DNA from: Simplicispira metamorpha
Lineage (GTDB): Bacteria > Pseudomonadota > Gammaproteobacteria > Burkholderiales > Burkholderiaceae_C
DNA length: 64,000 nucleotides
NCBI RefSeq assembly: GCF_004341365.1
Contig: NZ_SLXH01000003.1
Location: 1-64,000, forward strand
Reading direction: 5' to 3'
Shown here: positions 16,967 through 25,601 of the stretch, piece by piece
Numbering within the stretch: position 1 is the stretch's first letter
Layout: each line of letters begins with the position of its first letter
Program-made: the position numbers and the translations under genes
Notes under the pieces: model-generated
Told to the model about the DNA's origin: nothing
Databases searched by the model: none
Seen by the model: only the letters and a program-made list of their open reading frames with translations

Positions 16967-17078
16967 CGCGTGAAGAGGGTGTCGCAGGGGGCAGCGGCAT
17001 CGGGCCATTATGCATGGCAGCAGTGACGGTGTGCACGGCACCACCACCCTGACCGCTGCCGCAGGCCGCCAGCGCAGC

Positions 17079-17564
17079 TCAAGCGGCTTTTTTCAGTGCC
17101 TTGAGCGATTTGACGGCCTTGAGCACTTCTTCCACGTGGCCGGGCACTTTCAGGCCGCGCCATTCGTGCGTGAGGATGCCTTCTTCGTTGATCAGGAAGG
17201 TGCTGCGCTCGATGCCCTTGACCTTCTTGCCATACATGATCTTGTTCTTGACCACGCCGAACATGTGGCACATTTTTTCTTCGGTGTCGGCGATCAGCTC
17301 GAAGGGCAGTTCGAGCTTTTCCTTGAACTCGTCGTGCGACTTCATGTTGTCGCGCGACACGCCAAACACCGCTGCGCCGGCCTTGACAAAGTCTTTGTAC
17401 TTGTCGCGAAACTGCATGGCTTCCGTGGTGCAGCCGGGCGTGTTGTCCTTGGGATAGAAGTACAGGATCATCACTTGCCCATTGTGGGATGTGTTGGACA
17501 CCTTGATCCCGCCGGTTGCGTTGGCTTCAAATTCGGGGAGGGGCTTGTTGACAACGATCGCCAT
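17079..17564 (-). CDS. bcp: Peroxiredoxin of the BCP/PrxQ family, 1-Cys type
   Basis: BCP reduces hydrogen peroxide and organic peroxides in the cytoplasm using thioredoxin or similar donors. The 161-residue product has the thioredoxin fold and the peroxidatic cysteine Cys45 in PKDNTPGCTTEAMQF. The resolving Cys found five residues later in many homologues, such as E. coli BCP, is Met50 here, so this is a 1-Cys variant; the only other Cys is in EKMCHMFG. The conserved Arg sits in GIERSTFLI. It is a single-gene unit with its own terminator, upstream of the PIN-PhoH gene. Confidence 0.93.
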   Translation of the reverse strand: MAIVVNKPLPEFEANATGGIKVSNTSHNGQVMILYFYPKDNTPGCTTEAMQFRDKYKDFVKAGAAVFGVSRDNMKSHDEFKEKLELPFELIADTEEKMCHMFGVVKNKIMYGKKVKGIERSTFLINEEGILTHEWRGLKVPGHVEEVLKAVKSLKALKKAA

Positions 17565-17670
17565 ATAACTTCAATCTCTCAGGGTGTGGTCGTTGATAAG
17601 CCGGAGGATGTGGTGTTTTCTTCTGCTGGATGCCCCCGACCGCAACCCAGCATTTTACCCCGAAACGTTT

Positions 17671-18057
17671 TCAGCCCTGCTGGGCAGGCTGTTCAAGAAT
17701 CAGTGCCGCGATCACATTGCGGCCTTCTCCCGCCAGAATGTTGTAGGTGCGGCAGGCTGCCGGGGTGTCCATGGTTTCGATGCCGATGCGCCGCAGCATC
17801 AGCGGTTGTAGCCACTGTGCGGGGGCAAAACGACCGCGTGCGCCGCTGCCAAAGATGATCAGTTCGGCGTCCAGTTCGGCCAGCTGGGCAAAGTGCGCGG
17901 GTGCCAGGTCTTCAAAGCGGGCGCAGGGCCAGGGCATGCGCAGGCCACGCGCGCCCAGTACCAAGCTAGAGGTGATCTTTTCAGCCCCCACGCTGATCCA
18001 GCCGGGGCCGTAGCCAGTGATGCTGTGTGCGTCGGTTCTGTCGGGTTGGAATTTCAT
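17671..18057 (-). CDS. Mth938-like domain protein (DUF498/COG3737)
   Basis: This 128-residue protein matches the small Mth938 fold family: YGPGWISVGAEKI near residues 16-28, the central LIIFGSGARGRFAPAQWLQP, the segment GIETMDTPAACRTYNILAGE and the end RNVIAALIL. The molecular function is unknown; the family includes human AAMDC and NDUFAF3-related proteins, and in bacteria it often lies near sec or thr genes. Start at 18057 (MKFQPDRTDAHSITGYG) is preferred over a Met 7 codons earlier because homologues begin here. It is divergent from alaA. Confidence 0.85.
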   Translation of the reverse strand: MKFQPDRTDAHSITGYGPGWISVGAEKITSSLVLGARGLRMPWPCARFEDLAPAHFAQLAELDAELIIFGSGARGRFAPAQWLQPLMLRRIGIETMDTPAACRTYNILAGEGRNVIAALILEQPAQQG

Positions 18058-18188
18058 GGGAAGAAAGGGATGGGGCAAGAGCGCGGGGCAAGGCCCTGGC
18101 CGGAGGCTGAACTGTGGTCAAATTATAGGTTTCGCCAGGTAGCCGAGTGCTCTGGCGCGTCCATGGCCCTTTGTTGTCACATCCGCGC

Positions 18189-19418
18189 ATGAAACCCATC
18201 CAGAAATCCGCCAAGCTCGCCAACGTCTGCTACGACATCCGGGGCCCGATCATGGATGCGGCCAAGCAGATGGAAGAAGACGGCCACAAGATCATCAAGC
18301 TCAACATCGGCAACCTGGCCGTGTTCGGTTTTGATGCACCCGAAGAAATCCAGCAGGACATGATCCGCAACCTGCCTACTTCGGCGGGCTACTCCGACAG
18401 CAAAGGCATTTTTGCCGCCCGCAAAGCCGTGATGCACGAGACGCAAAAGCAGGGCATCAAGGGCGTGACGCTGGAAGACATTTACCTGGGCAACGGCGCC
18501 AGCGAATTGATCGTGATGGCCACCAACGCCCTGCTCGATACGGGCGATGAGTTGCTCTTGCCATCGCCCGACTACCCGCTGTGGACGGCGGCGGCCAGCC
18601 TCTCGGGCGGCACCCCGGTGCACTATTTGTGCGATGAGGCCAACGGCTGGATGCCTGACCTCAATGACATCCGTGCCAAGGTCACGCCACGTACCAAGGG
18701 CATCGTCGTCATCAACCCCAACAACCCCACGGGCGCGCTGTATTCCGACGAGCTGCTCAAGGGCATCGTCGCCATTGCGCGCGAACACGGTCTGGTGATT
18801 TTTGCCGACGAGGTCTACGACAAGGTGCTGTACGACGGCGCCAAACACACCCCGCTGGCCAGCCTGAGCGAGGACGTGCTCACGCTCACCTTCAACTCGC
18901 TGTCCAAAGCCTACCGTTCCTGCGGCTACCGCGCGGGCTGGCTGGTGGTGTCGGGCGACAAAAAGCCTGCGCGCGACTACATCGAGGGCCTGAACATGCT
19001 CTCGAACATGCGCCTGTGCGCCAACGTGCCGGGCCAGTGGGCCATCCAGACCGCGCTGGGCGGCCACCAGAGCATCAACGAGCTGGTCTGCGAGGGCGGG
19101 CGCCTGCGCAAACAGCGCGATCTGGCGCACCAGCTCATCACACAAATTCCGGGCGTGAGCTGCGTCAAGCCCCAGGCGGCGCTGTACATGTTCCCGCGCC
19201 TCGACCCCAAGGTGTACCCCATTGAGGACGACCAGCAGTTCTTCCTGGAACTGTTGCAAGAAACCCGCGTCATGCTGGTGCAGGGCACGGGCTTCAACTG
19301 GAACGCGCCCGACCACTTTCGCATCGTCTTTTTGCCCCACGAGGCCGACCTGCGCGAGGCCATTGGCCGCGTAGCCAAGTTCCTGGAGCAGTACCGCAAA
19401 CGCCACGGTACCGATTGA
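18189..19418 (+). CDS. alaA: Glutamate-pyruvate aminotransferase AlaA-type
   Basis: AlaA is a PLP-dependent fold type I transaminase that makes alanine from pyruvate and glutamate. The 409-residue product tracks E. coli AlaA closely along its length: KLANVCYDIRGPIMDAAKQM, KLNIGNLAVFGFDAPEEI, INPNNPTGALYSDELL, the PLP lysine in FNSLSKAYRSCGYRAGW (about residue 240) and LVQGTGFNWNAPDHFRIVFLP at the end. Start 18189 matches the E. coli start; the upstream frame is unrelated. It is the first of alaA-hom-thrC, with a repeat between it and hom. Confidence 0.95.
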   Translation: MKPIQKSAKLANVCYDIRGPIMDAAKQMEEDGHKIIKLNIGNLAVFGFDAPEEIQQDMIRNLPTSAGYSDSKGIFAARKAVMHETQKQGIKGVTLEDIYLGNGASELIVMATNALLDTGDELLLPSPDYPLWTAAASLSGGTPVHYLCDEANGWMPDLNDIRAKVTPRTKGIVVINPNNPTGALYSDELLKGIVAIAREHGLVIFADEVYDKVLYDGAKHTPLASLSEDVLTLTFNSLSKAYRSCGYRAGWLVVSGDKKPARDYIEGLNMLSNMRLCANVPGQWAIQTALGGHQSINELVCEGGRLRKQRDLAHQLITQIPGVSCVKPQAALYMFPRLDPKVYPIEDDQQFFLELLQETRVMLVQGTGFNWNAPDHFRIVFLPHEADLREAIGRVAKFLEQYRKRHGTD

Positions 19419-19423
19419 TACTC

Positions 19424-19475
19424 ATTTTTTGATAGCTGTTGGCGCATATCCATCAAGCGCTACAGCCTTTTTTGA
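19424..19475. repeat. Dispersed palindrome between alaA and hom
   Basis: It reads ATTTTTTGATAGCTGTTGGC, a loop, then AAGCGCTACAGCCTTTTTT. The T-run suggests it can also act as a weak terminator for alaA. Confidence 0.8.
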
Positions 19476-19487
19476 CTGGTAAAACCC

Positions 19488-20822
19488 ATGAAACCCATCC
19501 AAGTAGGCCTGCTGGGCATCGGCACCGTCGGTAGCGGCGTTTTCAACGTACTGCGACGCAACCAGGAAGAGATCCGCCGCCGTGCGGGCCGGGGCATAGA
19601 GATCACCATGGTGGCTGATCTGGACGTGGAGCGTGCCAAGAGCGTAGTGGGCGCTGGCGTGCAAGTGGTGAACAACGCCCGCGCCATCATCGCCAACCCC
19701 GATATCGACATCGTGGTCGAGCTGATCGGCGGCTACGGCGTGGCCAAGGCCCTGGTGCTCGAAGCCATTGCGGCGGGCAAGCATGTGGTCACGGCCAACA
19801 AGGCGCTGCTGGCCGTGCACGGCACCGAGATTTTTGCGGCTGCCAGCGCCAAGGGCGTGATGGTGGCCTTCGAGGCCGCCGTGGCCGGGGGCATTCCGAT
19901 CATCAAGGCGTTGCGCGAGGGCCTCACGGCCAACCGCATCCAGTGGCTGGCCGGCATCATCAACGGCACCACCAATTTCATCCTCTCGGAGATGCGCGAC
20001 AAGGGCCTGGACTTTGACGTGGTGCTCAAGGAAGCGCAGCGCCTGGGCTACGCCGAGGCCGACCCCACCTTCGACATCGAAGGCGTGGACGCCGCGCACA
20101 AGGCCACCATCATGAGCGCCATCGCTTTTGGCATTCCGGTGCAGTTCGACAAGGCCTACGTCGAGGGCATCACCCAGCTGGGCGCCGCCGACATCAAATA
20201 CGCCGAGCAGCTGGGCTACCGCATCAAGCTGCTGGGCATCACCAAGCGCACTGACAAGGGCATTGAGCTGCGCGTACACCCCAGCCTGGTGCCGTCCAAG
20301 CGCCTGATCGCCAACGTCGAAGGCGCCATGAACGCCGTGATGGTCAATGGCGATGCCGTGGGCACCACGCTGTACTACGGCAAGGGCGCGGGCTCCGAGC
20401 CCACCGCCAGCGCCGTGATTGCCGATCTGGTGGACATCACCCGCCTGCACACCGTAGACCCGCTCAACCGCGTGCCGCACCTGGCCTTCCAGCCGCACAC
20501 GCTGGACGCCGCCATGGACAGCCTGCCCGTGCTGCCCATGAGCGAAGTCGTCACCAGCTACTACCTGCGCCTGCGCGTGGCCGACCAGGCCGGTGTGCTG
20601 GCCAAAGTGACCGGCATTCTGGCTGGCGCTGGCATCAGCATCGACGCCCTGCTGCAACGCGAGGCCGATGAAGTGGGCGGCGAAGGCTCCACGCAAACCG
20701 ACCTCATCATCCTCACGCACGACACGCGCGAGGGCACCATGGACCAGGCCATCGCGCAAATGCAGGCCCTGCCCACCGTGCTGGCAACGATCACGCGCAT
20801 CCGCAAGGAGGAGCTGAACTGA
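19488..20822 (+). CDS. hom: Homoserine dehydrogenase
   Basis: Hom reduces aspartate semialdehyde to homoserine, the branch-point to threonine and methionine. The 444-residue product has the Rossmann motif GLLGIGTVGSGVFNVL (residues 6-21), the catalytic region (AGIINGTTNFILSEM, about 160-175; GYAEADPTFDIEGVDAAHK, about 185-205) and a C-terminal ACT domain (YYLRLRVADQAGVLAKVTGI, about 350 on) for feedback control by threonine. Its TGA overlaps the thrC ATG by one base, so the two are translationally coupled. Confidence 0.98.
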   Translation: MKPIQVGLLGIGTVGSGVFNVLRRNQEEIRRRAGRGIEITMVADLDVERAKSVVGAGVQVVNNARAIIANPDIDIVVELIGGYGVAKALVLEAIAAGKHVVTANKALLAVHGTEIFAAASAKGVMVAFEAAVAGGIPIIKALREGLTANRIQWLAGIINGTTNFILSEMRDKGLDFDVVLKEAQRLGYAEADPTFDIEGVDAAHKATIMSAIAFGIPVQFDKAYVEGITQLGAADIKYAEQLGYRIKLLGITKRTDKGIELRVHPSLVPSKRLIANVEGAMNAVMVNGDAVGTTLYYGKGAGSEPTASAVIADLVDITRLHTVDPLNRVPHLAFQPHTLDAAMDSLPVLPMSEVVTSYYLRLRVADQAGVLAKVTGILAGAGISIDALLQREADEVGGEGSTQTDLIILTHDTREGTMDQAIAQMQALPTVLATITRIRKEELN

Positions 20823-22249
20823 TGCTCTACCTGTCCACCCGCGGCCACCCCGACCGCAAGCACTTCTGCGACATCTTGCTGGAGGGCCTGGCGCCCGACG
20901 GCGGCCTGTACCTGCCCGAGCACTATCCGCAAGTGGATGACGCCATGCTCACCCGCCTGCGCACGGCCTACCACGAGCAGGGCTATGCCGAGCTGGCGTT
21001 CCAGCTGTTGTCGCTCTACATCGACGACATCCCGGCTGCCGACCTCAAGGCCCTGTGCGCCAAAACGTACACCGCCGAAGTCTTTGGCACCGGCGAGATC
21101 GTGCCCCTGCGCCACCTGGAAGACAGCCTGTGGCTCGAAGCCCTGTCCAACGGCCCCACGCTGGCCTTCAAGGACATGGCCATGCAGCTGCTGGGCAACT
21201 TGTTCGAATACGAACTGGCCCGCCGGGGCGAACAGCTGAACATCCTGGGCGCCACCAGCGGCGACACCGGCAGCGCGGCCGAATACGCCATGCGCGGCAA
21301 GGCCGGGGTGCGCGTGTTCATGACCAGCCCGCACGGGCGCATGAGCGCCTTCCAGCAGGCGCAGATGTTCAGCCTGCAAGACGAGAACATCCACAACATC
21401 GCCATCGAAGGGGTGTTTGACGACTGCCAGGACATCGTCAAGGCCGTGAGCAACGACCACGCCTTCAAGCACAAGTACAAGATCGGCACCGTCAACTCCA
21501 TCAACTGGGCGCGCTTGCTGGCGCAGGTGGTGTACTACTTTGCGGGCTACATCCAGGCCACCGAAGAGAACCACGAAAAAGTCAGCTTCACCGTGCCCAG
21601 CGGCAACTTCGGCAACGTCTGCGCGGGCCATGTGGCGCGCAGCATGGGCTTGCCCATCGACAAGCTGGTGGTGGCCACCAACGAGAACGACGTGCTCGAC
21701 GAGTTCTTCCGCACCGGCGTGTACCGCGTGCGTGGCAGCGCGGATACGCACGAAACCTCCAGCCCCTCCATGGACATCAGCAAGGCCAGCAACTTCGAGC
21801 GCTTTGTGTTTGATCTGCTGGGCCGCGACGGTGCCCGCGTGCAGGCGCTGTTTGGCGACGCGTTGGCGCGTGAGGGCCGTTTTGACCTCAGCGCCGACCC
21901 GGCCTTTGCCGATGCCGCCGCCCGCTACGGCTTCGTCAGCGGCAAGAGCACGCACGCCGACCGCCTGGCCACCATCCGCGACACCTTCCAGCGCTTTGGC
22001 ATGACCATCGACACCCACACCGCCGACGGCGTGAAAGTGGCGCGCGCACACACCACGCCCGGTGTGCCCATGCTGGTGCTGGAAACCGCCCTGCCCATCA
22101 AGTTTGCCGAGACCATTGAAGAAGCCTTGGGCCATGCGCCCGATCGCCCGGCCAAGTTCGCTGGCATTGAAGACCTGCCCAAGCGCGTACAGGTCATGCC
22201 CGCCGATGCCGACGTGGTCAAGGCCTACATTGCACGCCACTGCGATTAA
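20822..22249 (+). CDS. thrC: Threonine synthase
   Basis: ThrC converts O-phosphohomoserine to threonine with PLP. The 475-residue product begins MLYLSTRGHPDRKHFCDILL and carries the PLP lysine in PTLAFKDMAMQLLGNLFE (about residue 117), the phosphate-binding GATSGDTGSAAEYAMRGK and the VPSGNFGNVCAGH segment. Family length is normal. It overlaps hom by one base. A dispersed repeat directly after the stop separates it from mobB. Confidence 0.98.
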   Translation: MLYLSTRGHPDRKHFCDILLEGLAPDGGLYLPEHYPQVDDAMLTRLRTAYHEQGYAELAFQLLSLYIDDIPAADLKALCAKTYTAEVFGTGEIVPLRHLEDSLWLEALSNGPTLAFKDMAMQLLGNLFEYELARRGEQLNILGATSGDTGSAAEYAMRGKAGVRVFMTSPHGRMSAFQQAQMFSLQDENIHNIAIEGVFDDCQDIVKAVSNDHAFKHKYKIGTVNSINWARLLAQVVYYFAGYIQATEENHEKVSFTVPSGNFGNVCAGHVARSMGLPIDKLVVATNENDVLDEFFRTGVYRVRGSADTHETSSPSMDISKASNFERFVFDLLGRDGARVQALFGDALAREGRFDLSADPAFADAAARYGFVSGKSTHADRLATIRDTFQRFGMTIDTHTADGVKVARAHTTPGVPMLVLETALPIKFAETIEEALGHAPDRPAKFAGIEDLPKRVQVMPADADVVKAYIARHCD

Positions 22250-22252
22250 TGG

Positions 22253-22306
22253 TCAAAAACGGCTGCAGCGCTTACCTGGTAAGCGCAAGCAGCTATCTAA
22301 TCAATA
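22253..22306. repeat. Dispersed palindrome between thrC and mobB
   Basis: GGCTGCAGCGCTTACC and GGTAAGCGCAAGCAGCTAT form an imperfect stem with an almost absent loop. The arm AAGCGCAAGCAGCTATC is the family core in reverse orientation. Confidence 0.8.
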
Positions 22307-22322
22307 GCAACGAGGGCTTGGT

Positions 22323-22880
22323 ATGAAGGTTGTCGGCTTTGCCGGATTCTCTGGCTGCGGCAAAACCACCCTGGTCGAGCAGCTCATCCCCGAGCTGCGC
22401 TTGCGTGGCTTGCGCGTCTCGGTGGCCAAGCATGCGCACCACCACTTTGACATCGACCACGCGGGCAAAGACAGCTGGCGCCACCGCCAGGCAGGCGCCT
22501 TCGAGGTGGTGATCGCCTCAGACCAGCGCCTGGCGCTGATGCGCGAGTTCGAGCGGCCCGCGCAGCTCAGCGTCCACCACCTGCTGGCCGAGCTGTACCA
22601 GGGCGTGGACTGGGTGCTGGTGGAGGGCTTCAAGGACAGCGACCTGCCCAAGATCGAAGTCTGGCGCGCCCCCGAGCCCGGCCAGTCGCCCTGGCCCGTG
22701 CGCTACCCCGAAGACGATTTCGTCATCGCCGTGGCCACCGAGCTGCCCGCGCAGCTGCCCCAGCCCACGCAACTGCCCATTCTCGATCTCAATGCCCCGT
22801 CACAGGTGGCCGAGTGGCTGCTGGCCAGCGCCGACCGCCTGGAGTACGACTGGGATCTGCACGCCGGGTTACTTTCATGA
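22323..22880 (+). CDS. mobB: Molybdopterin-guanine dinucleotide biosynthesis adaptor MobB
   Basis: MobB is a GTP-binding partner that supports attachment of GMP to molybdopterin by MobA. The 185-residue product has the P-loop GFSGCGKTTLVEQLIP (residues 8-23), the KHAHHHFDIDHAGKDSWRHR segment (about 40-59) and DWVLVEGFKDSDLPKIE (about 100-116). It begins a compact molybdenum cofactor group; its TGA overlaps the moeA ATG by four bases (ATGA), which indicates coupling. Confidence 0.95.
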   Translation: MKVVGFAGFSGCGKTTLVEQLIPELRLRGLRVSVAKHAHHHFDIDHAGKDSWRHRQAGAFEVVIASDQRLALMREFERPAQLSVHHLLAELYQGVDWVLVEGFKDSDLPKIEVWRAPEPGQSPWPVRYPEDDFVIAVATELPAQLPQPTQLPILDLNAPSQVAEWLLASADRLEYDWDLHAGLLS

Positions 22881-24118
22881 GAGCGCCGCTCAAACCCCTG
22901 GACACCGCCCTGGCCGAACTGCTGGCGCAGGCCACGCTGCTGCCGGGCGCCGACACCGTCGCTACCTTCGATGCCGATGGCCGCGTGCTGCTGCACAGCG
23001 CCACATCGCCCCTGCAAGTGCCGCCCCAGGACAACAGCGCCATGGACGGCTACGCCCTGCGCTGTGCCGACGTGGCCGCGCCCGGCGCGGTGCTGCCGGT
23101 GTCGCAGCGCATTGCGGCGGGCAGCGCCGCTGCGCCGTTGCAGCCGGGCACGGCGGCGCGCATCTTCACCGGCGCGCCCGTTCCCCCCGGCGCCGATGCC
23201 GTGCTGATGCAGGAAGACTGCGAGGCACTGGAGGATGGCCGCGTGCGCGCCAACGCCGTGCCCCAGTCCGGCCAGTGGATTCGCCGTGCGGGCGAAGACA
23301 TCACGCAGGGCGCTGTCGTGCTGCACGCGGGCACGCGCCTGTCGCCCGCTGAACTGGGCCTGGCCGCCAGCATCGGCCTGGCGCAATTGCAGGTGGCGCG
23401 CCGGCCCCGCGTGGCGCTGTTTTCCACGGGCGACGAGCTGGTCATGCCCGGCGATGTGCCGCCCGCGCAGATGCGCCCCGGCGCCATCTACAACAGCAAC
23501 CGTTTCTTTTTGCGCGCCATGCTGCTGCGCCTGGGCTGCGAGGTCACTGACCTGGGCATCGTGCCCGACCAGCGCGAGGCCACCATCGCTGCGCTGCGCA
23601 GCGCCAGCAGCGGCCACGACCTGATTCTGACCAGCGGTGGCGTCAGCGTGGGCGAGGAAGACCACATCAAGCCCGCCGTCGAGGCGCTGGGCGAGCTGGT
23701 GCTGTGGCAAATCGCCATGAAGCCGGGCAAGCCGTTTGCCTATGGCCGCATCCAGCGCGGCGAGGGCACCGAGGGCTGCGCGCATTTCATGGGCTTGCCG
23801 GGCAACCCGGTGTCGAGCTTTCTGACCTTTGCGCTGCTGGTGCGGCCTTTTCTGCTGCGCCTGCAAGGGGTGCAGGATGTTGCTCCTAAAGCGGTAGCTG
23901 TTCGCGCTGATTTCACGCAGCCCAAGGCCGATAAACGCCGCGAATTCTTGCGCGTGCGCTACAACGCCCAGGGTGGGCTGGATGGGTTTGCCAACCAAAG
24001 CTCGGGCGTGCTCACTTCCGCCGTCTGGGGCGATGGCGTGGTGGATAACCCTGCTGGCCAGACCATCGCGCCCGGCGACACGGTGCGCTTTATCCCGTTT
24101 GCGCAGCTGCTGTCGTGA
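22877..24118 (+). CDS. moeA: Molybdopterin molybdenumtransferase MoeA
   Basis: MoeA inserts molybdate into adenylylated molybdopterin. The 413-residue product starts at the ATG inside the ATGA overlap with mobB (the open frame upstream lies over mobB). It has PQDNSAMDGYALR (about 50-62), the MoCF-like domain with STGDELV and NSNRFFLRAML, DLILTSGGVSVGEEDHIK and FMGLPGNPVSSFLTF. Near residue 338 the stretch APKAVAVRADFTQPKADKRREF is partly coded by DNA resembling an arm of the dispersed palindrome. moaD follows after 64 bases. Confidence 0.96.
   Translation: MRAPLKPLDTALAELLAQATLLPGADTVATFDADGRVLLHSATSPLQVPPQDNSAMDGYALRCADVAAPGAVLPVSQRIAAGSAAAPLQPGTAARIFTGAPVPPGADAVLMQEDCEALEDGRVRANAVPQSGQWIRRAGEDITQGAVVLHAGTRLSPAELGLAASIGLAQLQVARRPRVALFSTGDELVMPGDVPPAQMRPGAIYNSNRFFLRAMLLRLGCEVTDLGIVPDQREATIAALRSASSGHDLILTSGGVSVGEEDHIKPAVEALGELVLWQIAMKPGKPFAYGRIQRGEGTEGCAHFMGLPGNPVSSFLTFALLVRPFLLRLQGVQDVAPKAVAVRADFTQPKADKRREFLRVRYNAQGGLDGFANQSSGVLTSAVWGDGVVDNPAGQTIAPGDTVRFIPFAQLLS
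23884..23910. repeat. Half-copy of the dispersed palindrome inside moeA
   Basis: TCCTAAAGCGGTAGCTGTTC then GCGCTGA resembles the AAAGC..TAGCTG..GCGC arm of the intergenic palindrome. It lies in frame between two conserved moeA segments, in a variable surface region of the protein. Confidence 0.45.
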
Positions 24119-24182
24119 TGGCTGGCAACTGTGTGTTCTGCGCCGTGCAGGCGCAGGCTGTTTTTTGGGGAGTGGCCTGGCC

Positions 24183-24437
24183 ATGAACACCATCACCGTG
24201 CGTTACTTTGCCTCCATCCGCGAGGCCGTGGGCCAGGGCAGCGAGGCCGTGCCCACCGCCGCCACCACGCTGGGCGCGCTGCGCGATCAGCTGATTGCAC
24301 GCGGCGGCCCCTACGCCAGCAGCCTGGCGCGTGGCCGGGCCGTGCGCATGGCGCTCAACCAGGTGCTCAGCGACGAAACCGCGCTGCTCACCGATGGCGC
24401 CGAAGTGGCCTTCTTCCCCCCGGTCACGGGCGGGTAG
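24183..24437 (+). CDS. moaD: Molybdopterin synthase sulfur carrier subunit MoaD
   Basis: MoaD is the ubiquitin-like small subunit of molybdopterin synthase; its C-terminal glycine carries the thiocarboxylate sulfur. The 84-residue product opens MNTITVRYFASIREAVGQG, has the beta-grasp pattern, and ends FFPPVTGG with the required double Gly. The ATG at 24183 fits the family and has the upstream GGGGAG as Shine-Dalgarno. The large subunit moaE is about 1.2 kb downstream, separated by a repeat pair and three small genes, two of them on the other strand. Confidence 0.96.
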   Translation: MNTITVRYFASIREAVGQGSEAVPTAATTLGALRDQLIARGGPYASSLARGRAVRMALNQVLSDETALLTDGAEVAFFPPVTGG

Positions 24438-24452
24438 TCCCGCACTGGCTAT

Positions 24453-24548
24453 CCAAAAAGATAGCTGCCAGCGCGCGCCAATCCACAGTTTCAGCCTCAA
24501 AACACTGCCAAAGTCAGCAGGGGTACGCGCTAGCAGCTCTCATTTTTG
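24453..24548. repeat. Head-to-head pair of dispersed palindromes after moaD
   Basis: AAAAAGATAGCTGCCAGCGC at the left faces GCGCTAGCAGCTCTCATTTT at the right, about 50 bases apart. The arrangement equals the pair at 5081-5179 and could serve both convergent genes as terminator. Confidence 0.75.
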
Positions 24549-24569
24549 AATGCTGGCCGTGCGTGCTGG

Positions 24570-24896
24570 TCAGGGCGCGGGCGATGGGGTGGGCAACTCT
24601 GGGCACTGCCACACCAGCAACTCGGCCAGCCGGGTGACGATCCAGGTGGCCTCGCCGCTCGCCAGGCCCGATTCGGCGCTGCACAGGCCGGTGTGGATGC
24701 GGCGCAGCACCTCGAACTCCGAGGGCGCCTGCACGTGGTAGAGCGTTTGTGCCTGTTCGACCAGGTGCGTGGCCAGGTCTTCACACAGCTCGTAGCGCGC
24801 ACGCACCACGTCCGGGCTTTCGCGCAGGCGGCCGCGCGCGTCGCTGTACAGGGCGATGAAAGACGGCGGCGGCAGGATTTGGTTGTCGTTGTCCAT
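24570..24896 (-). CDS. Conserved hypothetical protein (108 residues)
   Basis: I do not recognise a characterised family. The product is acidic, mostly helical in appearance and soluble: MDNDNQILPPPSFIALYSD, a segment ARYELCEDLATHLVEQAQTL, then RIHTGLCSAESGLASGEATW and a C-terminal PELPTPSPAP. No signal peptide or membrane segment is visible. Codon use looks like that of the neighbours (strong third-position GC), which supports a real gene. It lies on the minus strand between moaD and another small minus-strand gene, convergent with moaD. Confidence 0.7.
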   Translation of the reverse strand: MDNDNQILPPPSFIALYSDARGRLRESPDVVRARYELCEDLATHLVEQAQTLYHVQAPSEFEVLRRIHTGLCSAESGLASGEATWIVTRLAELLVWQCPELPTPSPAP

Positions 24897-24961
24897 GGCA
24901 AAAAACGCGGTGGCGGTGGGGTTGGTGTAGTTGGGGTGCTGGCGCTGGCGTGGCCGTGCGC

Positions 24962-25216
24962 TCAGTCGGGCGTGAACAGGCGCTCAAAGCGGGCCTGGTC
25001 TTGCGCCAGTTCAAATGTCACCAGTTGGCCCATTTTCTGGTCGGTTTTGCGGCAGGCGGCAAACAGGCTGCACGGGCCGCTCAGGTCAAAGTCGGGCAGG
25101 TGGATCAGGGCGTAGGGGTAGGGCAGGAACAGCTGGTGTGCAAACACCACGTTCTGCGCGTTGCGCGGTGAGGGGTAGAGCAGGTAGTGCTCGGTGGTGA
25201 TGGTGGTGGTGGCCAT
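24962..25216 (-). CDS. Hypothetical protein (84 residues)
   Basis: The function is unknown. The sequence MATTTITTEHYLLYPSPRNA continues with hydrophobic and aromatic residues (VVFAHQLFLPYPYALIHLPD) and ends in FELAQDQARFERLFTPD; there is no clear signal peptide. The composition is less Ala/Arg-rich than random shadow frames in this GC-rich DNA, and no larger gene covers the segment, so a real gene is likely. It reads into the 108-residue gene on the same strand (65-base gap) and may share its transcript. Confidence 0.55.
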   Translation of the reverse strand: MATTTITTEHYLLYPSPRNAQNVVFAHQLFLPYPYALIHLPDFDLSGPCSLFAACRKTDQKMGQLVTFELAQDQARFERLFTPD

Positions 25217-25286
25217 AGTGTGCAGGGCAGCGTTACAGTGCGGGCCATGCTAGCGGCATTCCCGCCAACTCTACAGAAAGGCCTTT

Positions 25287-25517
25287 ATGGCACGTGCAAA
25301 AAGTGAATGGGCAGCCAAAGTGTTTGCCCTGGTCAAATCGGGCAATGTGGGCGCTGCCGTAGCGCAGATCAAGGTGGCGCCCACGGTGGGCGACCTGGCG
25401 CGCTTGCAGGGTTTGCTGGCGGCGCTGCCCGCCACACCCGCGCAAAAACAGCTCGACAAGGTGGTCGATGAAGAACTGGCGCTGCTGGCCGCCCCGCGCC
25501 TGCACCGCTCGCCGTGA
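25287..25517 (+). CDS. Hypothetical protein (76 residues)
   Basis: A small, basic, Ala-rich protein of unknown function: MARAKSEWAAKVFALVKSGN, then AAVAQIKVAPTVGDLARLQGLLAALPATPAQKQLDKVVDEE. It looks like two or three helices without membrane segment or signal peptide. A purine-rich AGAAAGG precedes the ATG at 7 bases, which supports translation. It is divergent from the 84-residue gene and lies 84 bases before moaE. Confidence 0.6.
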   Translation: MARAKSEWAAKVFALVKSGNVGAAVAQIKVAPTVGDLARLQGLLAALPATPAQKQLDKVVDEELALLAAPRLHRSP

Positions 25518-25601
25518 GCGCTAGTGCGCGCCCTTGATCCACCAGCACTGCCACGCCCTGGATGGGCCACTGCTTTTTGCCACCTACCATTGCTATCCGC
25601 C

